From Flavihumibacter fluvii (GTDB lineage: Bacteria > Bacteroidota > Bacteroidia > Chitinophagales > Chitinophagaceae): a DNA stretch of 64,000 bases. The translations under genes were made by a program, and so were the position numbers. The notes under the pieces are model-generated. The model had not been told where the DNA came from, did no database searches, and saw only the letters and a program-made list of their open reading frames with translations. Of this stretch, positions 23,738-30,851 are shown in pieces (the first letter of the stretch is position 1; every line of letters starts with the position of its first letter). The DNA is taken from positions 3,806,001-3,870,000 of the forward strand of contig NZ_CP092333.1 in the NCBI RefSeq assembly GCF_018595675.2, read 5' to 3'.

Positions 23738-24814
23738 ATGTGCAAAGTTCATAAATCTGTTGGTTGTTTAACAACGATAAAAACTCATCTGAAGCGGCAC
23801 AATATAAACGACTTCAATTCTTTAAATGAGTTATTGAGTTTTCAAAAGAACTTTTCAAATTTAAGACAGCAAATCATTTCAAGTCACGAAACACTAATAG
23901 AAAATGAAAAGAGTACTCTTGCTGCAGAAATTTTGCAGTTAGACAATGCTATTAAAACGGACAAAGCTTATTTTGAAAGTAGTTTTCTCACTGAGATTGA
24001 AGAGTTAAAACAAAAGCTAAGTAGTTTATCCATTTCAACTGGTTTGAATTTTATTAAACGATTTGTCAACTATAAAAAGCGCCGGGCGTATAAAAATAAA
24101 CTTCAGGATTTAGAACTCAATTTGAATTATAACGTGAATTATGCAGTAAGGGAATTAATTAACCAGTATCAGGATAAAATTAATCGTCATAAATATATCA
24201 CTTTGCATTTTAGTGATGCTGTTAAAGAAAGTTGTTTAACAAAGATAATTGGGCTTGAGAAAAAACAACGAATAATTGAAGAATTAGAAAATTCAATTTA
24301 TGGAGCTTTAGGCGAACATAAAGTTGTAAAAGAATTGGAAAATTTATCAGACGAAAATGTTTTAATAAACGACTTTACCTTAAATTTTTATCCTGCTATC
24401 TACAACCGGCAGGAAAACGACTATATCAAATCAATTCAAATTGACCATTTACTTGTTACACCATCGGGCCTCTTTCTTATTGAAACGAAAAACTGGAGTG
24501 AAAAATCATTAGCGAGTTTGGATTTGCGTTCTCCGGTTCACCAAGTAAAACGAACAAACTTTGCACTCTTTAAAGTATTAACTGAAGATATTTCACGGGG
24601 GAGAGTAAAATTGAAGCAACATCATTGGGGTAGCAGAAAAATACCAATAAGAAACCTGATTGTATTGACCAATTCAAAACCAAACGAAGATTTTCAGTAT
24701 GTAAAGATTTTGACGTTAAAAGAGCTTCTTAGTTATATTAGATATTTTAAGCCAATATTCACAAGTACAGAAACACAAGATATTGCAAGTTATTTGCTCA
24801 ATTTGAGTGACTAA
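23738..24814 (+). CDS. NERD-domain protein with coiled coil (cassette gene)
   Basis: 358 residues. Residues 40-190 are a long Lys/Glu-rich coiled coil. The NERD (nuclease-related) domain follows: YGALGEHKVVKELENL, then IQIDHLLVTPSGLFLIETKN W, giving the Glu, Asp and E-x-K residues of the PD-(D/E)XK fold. NERD proteins are thought to act on DNA or RNA; several work in antiphage systems. It fills the cassette after site 1e. Just after its stop the sequence CTGCTACCAAC (24,853-24,863) looks like the left core of the next site, but the rest of that site is gone. Confidence 0.8.
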   Translation: MCKVHKSVGCLTTIKTHLKRHNINDFNSLNELLSFQKNFSNLRQQIISSHETLIENEKSTLAAEILQLDNAIKTDKAYFESSFLTEIEELKQKLSSLSISTGLNFIKRFVNYKKRRAYKNKLQDLELNLNYNVNYAVRELINQYQDKINRHKYITLHFSDAVKESCLTKIIGLEKKQRIIEELENSIYGALGEHKVVKELENLSDENVLINDFTLNFYPAIYNRQENDYIKSIQIDHLLVTPSGLFLIETKNWSEKSLASLDLRSPVHQVKRTNFALFKVLTEDISRGRVKLKQHHWGSRKIPIRNLIVLTNSKPNEDFQYVKILTLKELLSYIRYFKPIFTSTETQDIASYLLNLSD

Positions 24815-24852
24815 AGCCATTGGCCAAAGGGAATTACGACCGAAATATCATA

Positions 24853-25196
24853 CTGCTACCAACAGTGGTATCCTATGTAAAGCGTTCTGAAACTGCTTGT
24901 TACTACATAATAATATTTTAAGGCACAATTGAGGTCGAGGATTTTTCTGGTGCAGCCGGTATTTGGAGTATAGCTGCAAAAATCCTGGAGATAAATTGGG
25001 GGATCATATTTTTTCTTTAAGCTCCGCCTCCTATATATAGTTCCCGGGAATTCCGTGACTACCGACATTAATATGGTTGTAAAGAATATATGGGCCGCTA
25101 CCTGCTTGCCGATGTAGTTACTTATAAGCACTACCCCAAATGTTTCGTAGTCAAACCACGAAATTGAATGAGCTTTAAAGAATTTGGTTATAAAAT
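24853..25196 (+). other. Broken attC left core followed by unassigned DNA
   Basis: CTGCTACCAAC (24,853-24,863) nearly complements the upstream core GTTGGCAGC, but no matching right arm follows. The next 330 bases hold no gene I can support. Rearrangement, probably linked to the IS110-like remnant nearby, has destroyed the site. Confidence 0.35.
25075..25099 (+). repeat. 25-bp exact repeat, copy 1
   Basis: The 25 bases starting GGTTGTAAAGAATATATGG and ending GGCCGCT recur exactly at 30,580-30,604. Flanks differ. Function unknown; it may be an end fragment of a lost mobile element. The two copies bracket the end of the second array and the small-enzyme region. Confidence 0.7.
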
Positions 25197-25373
25197 TTAA
25201 ATACTTTCTGGTTTATAGCTAATCTTATAGGGTGTTTCTGTTTTGATGACTGAAAGGATACGACGACACATTTTATGAGCAACTTTCACAATGACGGATT
25301 TTTAATTACGGGCGGCATGTTTATGGTAATATGCCTGGATTGATGGATCAATTCTGATGGCAACCCAGGCTGC
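25197..25373 (-). pseudogene. IS110-family transposase fragment
   Basis: The minus strand reads AAWVAIRIDPSIQAYYHKHA, a stop, then KSVIVKVAHKMCRRILSVIK and TETPYKISYKP before TAA. This is the C-terminal helix region typical of IS110 transposases (A..vA.KmlR.iy..lK...Y). The rest of the gene is missing and an internal stop is present, so it is a relic. The sequence 25,374-25,569 shows nothing assignable. Confidence 0.6.
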
Positions 25374-25569
25374 CTCTGTGGAACATGGTTGAGGTGGTTT
25401 ATGAATTCCCATTCATGATTAGGTTGTGCGACAACAATTATGCAGTACACATTCAAAGACATTTTGCAACAGATCCTTATTCGAGATCCGAATATAAACA
25501 TTGAAAAATTGACAGCTTCCTTGACGCATGTAATATGTGGAATAAACTTAACAATGGTATATTCTAACT

Positions 25570-25809
25570 ATGGAATTCATATTTGCTGACTTATTTTTTT
25601 CGCTTTTAGGACGAATCGCACTTTTTACCCGGTATTTGGACAAAAATAAAGTACGACAAAAATTAGTTGAAAGGTATGACAATTCATATATGCAGGCTGG
25701 TAGGGTTTTTAGCGCAATGACAATCACCTGGGTGTTATTGTTTGCGTTTATTGCTATCCTTCTAGCCGCCATATATGGAGTTTTTCGACATAACCTTGAC
25801 TTGTTTTAA
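25570..25809 (+). CDS. Small membrane protein (cassette gene)
   Basis: 79 residues. An N-terminal hydrophobic stretch (FIFADLFFSLLGRIALF-like), a charged middle (YLDKNKVRQKLVERYDNSY), and a strong C-terminal membrane helix (TWVLLFAFIAILLAAIYGVF). No family recognised. It lies just before attC site 1f and is the only gene between the IS110 relic and that site, so it is probably the survivor of a truncated cassette. Confidence 0.5.
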   Translation: MEFIFADLFFSLLGRIALFTRYLDKNKVRQKLVERYDNSYMQAGRVFSAMTITWVLLFAFIAILLAAIYGVFRHNLDLF

Positions 25810-25833
25810 TACTACCTATAACTAAAGGAGCCT

Positions 25834-25964
25834 GCCCATAACAACCGTATTGCTAATATGCGGGCGGGACGGATCCGCGAGTTCTAAATACAAAACACCT
25901 TTTAATACCAAACGGGCTGGACATTGCTGTGGGCCGCACAGCGCCAATGCCCGGCCGTTAGCCG
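25834..25964 (+). repeat. attC-like recombination site 1f
   Basis: Left core GCCCATAAC (25,834-25,842), arm CGTATTGCTAATATGCGGGC; right arm GCCGCACAGCGCCAATGCCC; right core GTTAGCCG (25,957-25,964). Length 131 bp, of the shorter size class. Confidence 0.7.
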
Positions 25965-26013
25965 TAAGGGTAAAGAACGAACATAAACAGAATTGACTGC
26001 AAATTAATTTGAT

Positions 26014-26484
26014 GTGACAAAGAAACCGATTTTAATTATTTTGGTACTTGTGACAACTTTTTGTTTAGGTTTCGCAGTTAAGACAAATACGACAACAAAT
26101 AACAACAATAATAAAATGAAAAGAGTAACAGGAATTGGGGGCGTTTTCTTTAAATGCAATGACCCAAAAGCAGTAACAGAATGGTATCAAAAGCACCTTG
26201 GCCTTGAAACTAATCCATATGGTGCGACATTTGAATGGTATGAAAGTCCAGACAGCACAAAAAAAGCGCAAACTCAGTGGACACCTTTTGCACAGGATTC
26301 AAAATACTTTGACAAAGACTTTATGATTAACTACCGGGTTGAAAACCTTGAAGGACTTGTTGAAGAACTGAAAAAAGAAGGCGTTACTATTGTTGACAAA
26401 ATTGAATCATTCGACTACGGAAAGTTTGTTCATATTCTTGACGGAGAAGGAAACAAAGTTCAACTGTGGGAAGCTGTTGACTAA
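26014..26484 (+). CDS. VOC (glyoxalase/dioxygenase) family protein, possibly exported
   Basis: 156 residues from GTG at 26,014. The VOC domain is KRVTGIGGVFFKCNDPKAVT EWYQKHLGL..GATFEW, then MINYRVENLEGLVEELKKEG, then FVHILDGEGNKVQLWE with the metal-ligand Glu. Such proteins are usually cytosolic and would start at the ATG at 26,116; here the same frame carries a hydrophobic leader (ILIILVLVTTFCLGFA) and an Asn/Thr spacer (TTTNNNNN), which suggests an exported version. The substrate is unknown. Single-gene cassette. Confidence 0.75.
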   Translation: MTKKPILIILVLVTTFCLGFAVKTNTTTNNNNNKMKRVTGIGGVFFKCNDPKAVTEWYQKHLGLETNPYGATFEWYESPDSTKKAQTQWTPFAQDSKYFDKDFMINYRVENLEGLVEELKKEGVTIVDKIESFDYGKFVHILDGEGNKVQLWEAVD

Positions 26485-26548
26485 ACCTGCCTACAATTAT
26501 AACAACAAACAACTTCAATCGAAGAAACTAACGGCAGCCAAAACGCCT

Positions 26549-26748
26549 GCCGCTAACAGGCTGTTTGGCTATATGGCAGGGCGACGAATATATGCTCAAC
26601 TTTTTGTTCGCTATTGGGCTACAGTTCTACTGGACGAATAAAGCCCAACTGTAGTACTTATCATCATCTTTGTAACTTTATTTAGCAGCGGTTCCGGGCT
26701 GACGATTTTCAATTACCGCCACATCTCCAAGCCGTGCCCGTTATGTAC
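26549..26748 (+). repeat. attC-like recombination site 1g
   Basis: Left core GCCGCTAAC (26,549-26,557), arm AGGCTGTTTGGCTATATGGC; right arm CCGCCACATCTCCAAGCCG; right core GTTATGTAC (26,740-26,748). Confidence 0.7.
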
Positions 26749-26773
26749 AAGCATATCATAACTCCTCTTATTA

Positions 26774-27811
26774 ATGAGTAAAATGAAGAATGTAAAATGG
26801 ATGTTGAGGTGGACTTTACTTTTCACACTTTTAATTTTTTTGTACCAACTTTTCTGTCCACGGCATTACAATGTACAATTGAGGGAGGGAGAAATTAATA
26901 CTGAATTATGGCAACTACGAACAGGGTCTACTATAGGCTTTACACGTATACCTTCTGGTTCAAAAGAACATCAAGCATATCCAATAATTTATCTGCATGG
27001 CGGACCGGGTGGTGCTATTTCAAAAAGGGTAATTGATGATTTAAAGCCGCTTAGCAACTTTGGATTTGACATGTATTTTTATGACCAGGTAGGGAGTGGA
27101 AATTCAAGCAGACTAAGTAACATTTTAGAATACACAGTTCAAAGGCACATAGATGACCTAGATGAAATAATCAAAAATACTAATTCAAAAAAAGTCATAC
27201 TAATAGCACAGTCATGGGGCTCTGTATTAGCAGCAGCTTACTTATCGCAGCATCCAGAAACTATTGATAAAATTGTTTTCACGAGCCCTGGCCCTATTTA
27301 TCCAATAAACAGAGCAGAAATTAATATCCCGGCTCCGGATAGTATAAAAATCAGAACACCGCTTTACACAAATAGAGAAGCAAATACATCTTCAAGTAAT
27401 ATTCATATAAGTACAATTAAATTTATTGCGACCCGCTTTGGCAAAAAAATAGCTTCTGACAAAGAAGTTGACGAATTTGCTGATTTTCTGGATTCCAAAA
27501 CCTATAAGTCGGCATTATGTGACACTTCAATTAACTTGCCAAATCGTGGTGGCAATGGATATTTCGCTGGCATAATGACCTATAAAAGTCTTCTGCTACT
27601 TAAAGATTTTAGAACCAAAATTAAAGGAATGAAAATACCCGTTTTGGTCATGAAAGGGGAATGTGATAATCAACCCTGGGGAGCCACGAATGAATATTTG
27701 AATCTTTTTCCTGATCACAAAATTTCGTTAGTACCTAATGCAGGACACTTTATAAATGTGGAGCAGAATGAAATCTATATCCGTGAAATGAAAGACTTTC
27801 TACTTCACTAA
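26774..27811 (+). CDS. Membrane-anchored alpha/beta hydrolase, proline-iminopeptidase-like (S33)
   Basis: 345 residues. An N-terminal membrane anchor (TLLFTLLIFLYQLFC) is followed by YLHGGPGGAISKRV (HGGPG oxyanion motif), FYDQVGSGNSS, then ILIAQSWGSVLAAAYLSQHP (Ser nucleophile in QSWG) and a C-terminal VPNAGHFINVEQ (His). HGGPG plus DQxGxGxS is diagnostic of S33 proline iminopeptidases and relatives. It acts outside the cytoplasmic membrane, on peptides or amides. It is the last intact cassette gene of the second array; only the right half of its attC site remains. Confidence 0.85.
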   Translation: MSKMKNVKWMLRWTLLFTLLIFLYQLFCPRHYNVQLREGEINTELWQLRTGSTIGFTRIPSGSKEHQAYPIIYLHGGPGGAISKRVIDDLKPLSNFGFDMYFYDQVGSGNSSRLSNILEYTVQRHIDDLDEIIKNTNSKKVILIAQSWGSVLAAAYLSQHPETIDKIVFTSPGPIYPINRAEINIPAPDSIKIRTPLYTNREANTSSSNIHISTIKFIATRFGKKIASDKEVDEFADFLDSKTYKSALCDTSINLPNRGGNGYFAGIMTYKSLLLLKDFRTKIKGMKIPVLVMKGECDNQPWGATNEYLNLFPDHKISLVPNAGHFINVEQNEIYIREMKDFLLH

Positions 27812-27844
27812 TTCCCGCACAGCGCCAATGCCTTCCCGTTAGGC
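27812..27844 (+). repeat. Right half of an attC-like site
   Basis: CCGCACAGCGCCAATGCC matches the right arm of site 1f, followed by GTTAGGC (27,838-27,844). The left arm is absent, so the site has been truncated by a deletion reaching the end of the hydrolase gene. Confidence 0.6.
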
Positions 27845-27879
27845 ACAATTCATACGACCCTCTAAAAGATGACAGAAGA

Positions 27880-27974
27880 ATTCGTGATTGAACAGGAAGA
27901 GCGCTGAAGCGAGATTTTCAAGCACGGTTCTGTGAGAACGCAGGAGTGAAACTCCGCCCTTGCGTAACTCGACT
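27880..27974 (+). mobile_element. Group II intron relic (domains V-VI only)
   Basis: 95 bases nearly identical to the last 95 of intron 2 (from ATTCGTGATTGAACAGGAAG at 5,393 through domain V, GCACGGTTCTGTGAG, and domain VI to CTCGACT). Nothing upstream of domain V is kept. The next bases AGCTGCC would complete a GTTAGCTGCC core, so the insertion position relative to attC matches intron 2. It is either a 5'-truncated retrotransposition product or a deletion relic. Confidence 0.85.
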
Positions 27975-28031
27975 AGCTGCCATTGTAAAGAAATTAACGG
28001 CTATTAAGAAACTGAATAACTAACTATAAAA

Positions 28032-28604
28032 ATGGGGAAAGTATTTTTAAGTATTACAATGTCATTAGATGGTTTTACCGCAGGGCAGGTAATTACACAA
28101 GAGCATCCAATGGGCTTAAACGGCCAATTGTTACATAAATGGCTTTTTGCCGACAAACAAAAGGAAGACGAAGAAATCGCCTCCGATATGTTTAATAATT
28201 GTGGTGCAGTAATATTAGGAAGCAGGACATACAATACTGCTATTGATGGGGTTTGGGAAAGTCAATCCCCATTCCCTGTTCCTGCATTGGTTTTAAGTTC
28301 CAAAAGATTGAATGTAATTAAAGGTTTTAAAGTTGTTAACGATGGTATACAAACTGCTTTATCAGAGGCGAAATCTATTGCAAAGGAAAAGGATATATTG
28401 GTTATGGGTGGCGCAAACGTAGCTCAACAATTTTTAGAAGCCGACTTATTAGATGAATTACACATTCATATCGCTCCCATTTTACTTGGCAGTGGAACAC
28501 GGCTTTTTGAAAACGCGACCAATCGAATAATTGAATTAACTAAAATAAAAGTTATAGAAACTCCTGGTGCGACACATTTATTTTTTAAGCCAATACGTAA
28601 ATAA
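28032..28604 (+). CDS. Dihydrofolate-reductase-fold protein (RibD C-terminal type)
   Basis: 190 residues. GKVFLSITMSLDGFTAG (start of the fold), VILGSRTYNTAIDGVW, ILVMGGANVAQQFLEADLLD (nucleotide-binding GGAN), and ELHIHIAPILLGSGTRLFEN are the hallmark segments of the RibD_C/DHFR-like reductase family. It is probably an NAD(P)H-dependent reductase of unknown substrate. The gene follows the intron relic directly; no attC-like site follows it, so it lies at or beyond the end of the cassette array. Confidence 0.85.
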   Translation: MGKVFLSITMSLDGFTAGQVITQEHPMGLNGQLLHKWLFADKQKEDEEIASDMFNNCGAVILGSRTYNTAIDGVWESQSPFPVPALVLSSKRLNVIKGFKVVNDGIQTALSEAKSIAKEKDILVMGGANVAQQFLEADLLDELHIHIAPILLGSGTRLFENATNRIIELTKIKVIETPGATHLFFKPIRK

Positions 28605-28615
28605 AATTCAAACAA

Positions 28616-29134
28616 CTAAAAATTACTACTGTACTGCACCTGGGCCGCCCTTACTGCCTGCACGTAATTGTTTATGTTATTTGAAATGGTTTTAAGTGAA
28701 AGCAGGCCGATGATTTCATAAACCTCCTGGCGTGTGAATCGCTCTGCTTCCAGCTCATCTATGTACATGGCGTATCCGCCTCTGTTTGCATAAAATATGG
28801 CTTCGGTTCCCCGGATCTTTCTGTTTAAGGACTCAATGCTTGTAGGCCTTCCTTCTACAAGGGCTTGAATGTCTTCATCACTTAAACCAGCTTTTTTAGA
28901 AAGGTAGGAATGCCCTTTTACGCATGACGCACATCTGTTGAGCGATGAAATGCGTAGCTCAATTGCATTGATTTCCATTTCACTCAAAGCAGCGGCATTC
29001 ATTGTACGTACCCCATCCACATACAATGCTGCGGCGGGTACGCTGAATTCAGCAATCTCTTTAATCATTGGGGGAACAATGCCAAAGCTTTCTTGTGCTG
29101 ACCGGTAGACGGTTTCTTTTGTTACTTGTTTCAT
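28616..29134 (-). CDS. Carboxymuconolactone decarboxylase / AhpD-like protein
   Basis: 172 residues, all-helical. The segment LRISSLNRCASCVKGHSYLS KKAG carries the CxxC-xxxH peroxidatic motif of AhpD-like alkylhydroperoxidases, about residues 60-85. Such proteins reduce peroxides or serve as redox partners. Convergent with the reductase gene to its left (11 bases apart). Cytoplasmic. The CxxC motif makes a redox role likelier than a decarboxylase role. Confidence 0.85.
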   Translation of the reverse strand: MKQVTKETVYRSAQESFGIVPPMIKEIAEFSVPAAALYVDGVRTMNAAALSEMEINAIELRISSLNRCASCVKGHSYLSKKAGLSDEDIQALVEGRPTSIESLNRKIRGTEAIFYANRGGYAMYIDELEAERFTRQEVYEIIGLLSLKTISNNINNYVQAVRAAQVQYSSNF

Positions 29135-29332
29135 GTTTAAAAGTTTTATGAAACAAACCTAGCATCATATCTGGGCGATGTTTGTGACTTAAATCAAATA
29201 GTTGATTGCGCTGCCGGGTTTCTGATCTCCTGGCTTTTTTCTGTGTTACAATGGTTTTTGATTTTAGTCACAACCCGGCACCTGTGCCGTGCATATTTTT
29301 GTGAACGATAAGAATAATAAAATTTTAAAACA

Positions 29333-29728
29333 ATGAACACAGAAAAAATCACACAAAACATCCTCACCATCCTTGAGAATGGATGGAACAATGCCAACGG
29401 AACTGAATTTGCCCAACCTTTTGCTGACAATGCTGAGTTTGTTGACATCAGGGGCACGCTTCATCAAAACGCAACCCGGCAATTTATTGGTGAAGCACAC
29501 CAGGGCGTTTTTATGAGTATCTACAAAGACAGTAATATTGTATACCATCTTGTTCAGGTAATTCCTTTAAGCGACAATATCATTGTAGCAAACGTAAAGG
29601 CTGAACTTGATGCTCCCTCTGGTCCTCTTGCCGGAAAAAGTGCTTCTACCATCACCATGGTATTAGTAAATTTGGATAACACCTGGAAAATCAGGGCATT
29701 TCACAACACGCTGGTGGCAAAACAGTAA
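29333..29728 (+). CDS. SnoaL-like / SgcJ-type small protein
   Basis: 131 residues. ILTILENGWNNANGTEFAQP FADNAEFVDIRG and STITMVLVNLDNTWKIRAFH NT fit the NTF2-like/SgcJ (SnoaL-like) cone fold, a family of small enzymes and ligand-binding proteins. Function in vivo is unknown. Divergent from the AhpD-like gene across a 198-base gap that should contain both promoters. Confidence 0.75.
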   Translation: MNTEKITQNILTILENGWNNANGTEFAQPFADNAEFVDIRGTLHQNATRQFIGEAHQGVFMSIYKDSNIVYHLVQVIPLSDNIIVANVKAELDAPSGPLAGKSASTITMVLVNLDNTWKIRAFHNTLVAKQ

Positions 29729-29740
29729 GTCGGGGAATGA

Positions 29741-29989
29741 TTGAATCGCAATGATTTGAGCCATGGCAAACAATATTTGCTCAAATCCAGGCTTCACAAT
29801 TTTCAACACTACAACTATGATCATTTCAAAAACGGACCGGACTATCCTGCTGAGCTTATACACGAAACTGCATTGGCAAGTTTAAATGATGAATTTGCCA
29901 GGGTAGTAACGACGGGCTTTATTATACAAAATATAACCTCAAAACAGGCGAATAGTAATGAAATCCAGGAAGTCAATATTTGCAATTAA
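29741..29989 (+). CDS. Doubtful small ORF or C-terminal gene fragment
   Basis: 82 codons including LHNFQHYNYDHFKNGPDYPA ELIHETALASLNDEFARVV, which looks like real protein, perhaps the C-terminal part of a lost enzyme. It overlaps the start of the next gene by 32 bases in another frame, so at most the first part can be functional. Not recognised. Confidence 0.3.
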   Translation: MNRNDLSHGKQYLLKSRLHNFQHYNYDHFKNGPDYPAELIHETALASLNDEFARVVTTGFIIQNITSKQANSNEIQEVNICN

Positions 29990-30503
29990 TGGAAGTGCAA
30001 GCCAGAATTCATCGAACGAAAAACTGATTAATAACTTTTGCAGGTTAACAAATGACGTTTTTGATGTGACTGTTTTCAATGACCTGAAATCACTGCCCCA
30101 TTTTGACCCGGAACTGTCAGTAGAGAATACGCCAATAGAAATACTAGCACTTAGGAACAAAATAAACAGTGCTGACGGCGTATTAATTTGTACCCCGGAA
30201 TATGTATTCAGCATTCCGGCCGGACTAAAAAATGCTATTGAATGGTGTGTTTCAACGACCATATTTTCAGGTAAACCAATCGGACTAATTACCGCATCGG
30301 CAAGCGGCCAGAAGGGACATGAAGAATTGCAATTAATTATGAAAACCGTAATGGCGATTTTTACCGATAAAACAACCCTGTTAATTCAAGGCGTGAAAGG
30401 AAAAATGAATGAATCGGGTGAAATAACAGACAACAAAACTGTAGAAGACTTCACAAATTTTGTTGACCAGTTTAAAAAACAAATTGAAATGGCCAGCTAC
30501 TAA
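29958..30503 (+). CDS. NADPH-dependent FMN reductase family protein
   Basis: 181 residues. Flavodoxin-like fold: IFAINGSASQNSSNEKLINN (phosphate-binding loop), LKSLPHFDPEL, and DGVLICTPEYVFSIPAGLKN AIEW, the classic flavin-site segment (TPEY..S.PG.LKNAiDW). It would reduce FMN or quinones with NAD(P)H. Together with the RibD-like and AhpD-like neighbours this forms a small redox group, though the genes are not one operon. Confidence 0.85.
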   Translation: MKSRKSIFAINGSASQNSSNEKLINNFCRLTNDVFDVTVFNDLKSLPHFDPELSVENTPIEILALRNKINSADGVLICTPEYVFSIPAGLKNAIEWCVSTTIFSGKPIGLITASASGQKGHEELQLIMKTVMAIFTDKTTLLIQGVKGKMNESGEITDNKTVEDFTNFVDQFKKQIEMASY

Positions 30504-30851
30504 CAAGTACGTTATTTTAGGTACGCAATATTTATTGAATGCCCACCTCCAGCAAGCTCTGTTAGTCTGGCATCTGTAGGGTTGTAAAGAATATATGGGC
30601 CGCTGGCTGCGTGGCTGTTCGCTCCTCACCGTAATGACCACTGCCAGTTTCCTTTCCTGCTACGGGTATTTTTCCCGGTATGTCATAATTGAAGATTTTA
30701 TTAATTTAAAGTGATTTTCGGTAAGGGTAACCCTTGCAGAGAAACGCTGCGCGTATTTATTGCCGGATGATGGACAGCATGGATTGCCTGACGACAACCG
30801 GGAAAGGGAAAGCCCGGGGATATTGTATGTAGCTAAATCAAATAGTCTTAT
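30504..30851 (+). other. Intergenic with 25-bp repeat copy 2 and a module relic
   Basis: 348 bases without a gene. They hold the second copy of the 25-bp repeat (30,580-30,604) and, at 30,663-30,735, a relic of the end of the FecR-like module: GGGTATTTTTCCCGGTATG then TTAATTTAAAG and TTTTCGGTAAGG, parallel to 18,298-18,365 and 58,851-58,920. There is no GTT boundary or cassette after it; similarity fades before the TPR gene. Confidence 0.6.

Noticed and set aside
1438-26748. CRISPR-like or REP repeat array
   Set aside because: Repeat units are 130-205 bp, poorly identical to each other, alternate with whole genes in one direction and show core complementarity, which suits attC sites and not CRISPR or REP elements.
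29741-29989. A confident gene before the FMN reductase
   Set aside because: Overlaps the better supported reductase start and is unrecognised; kept only as a low-confidence entry.
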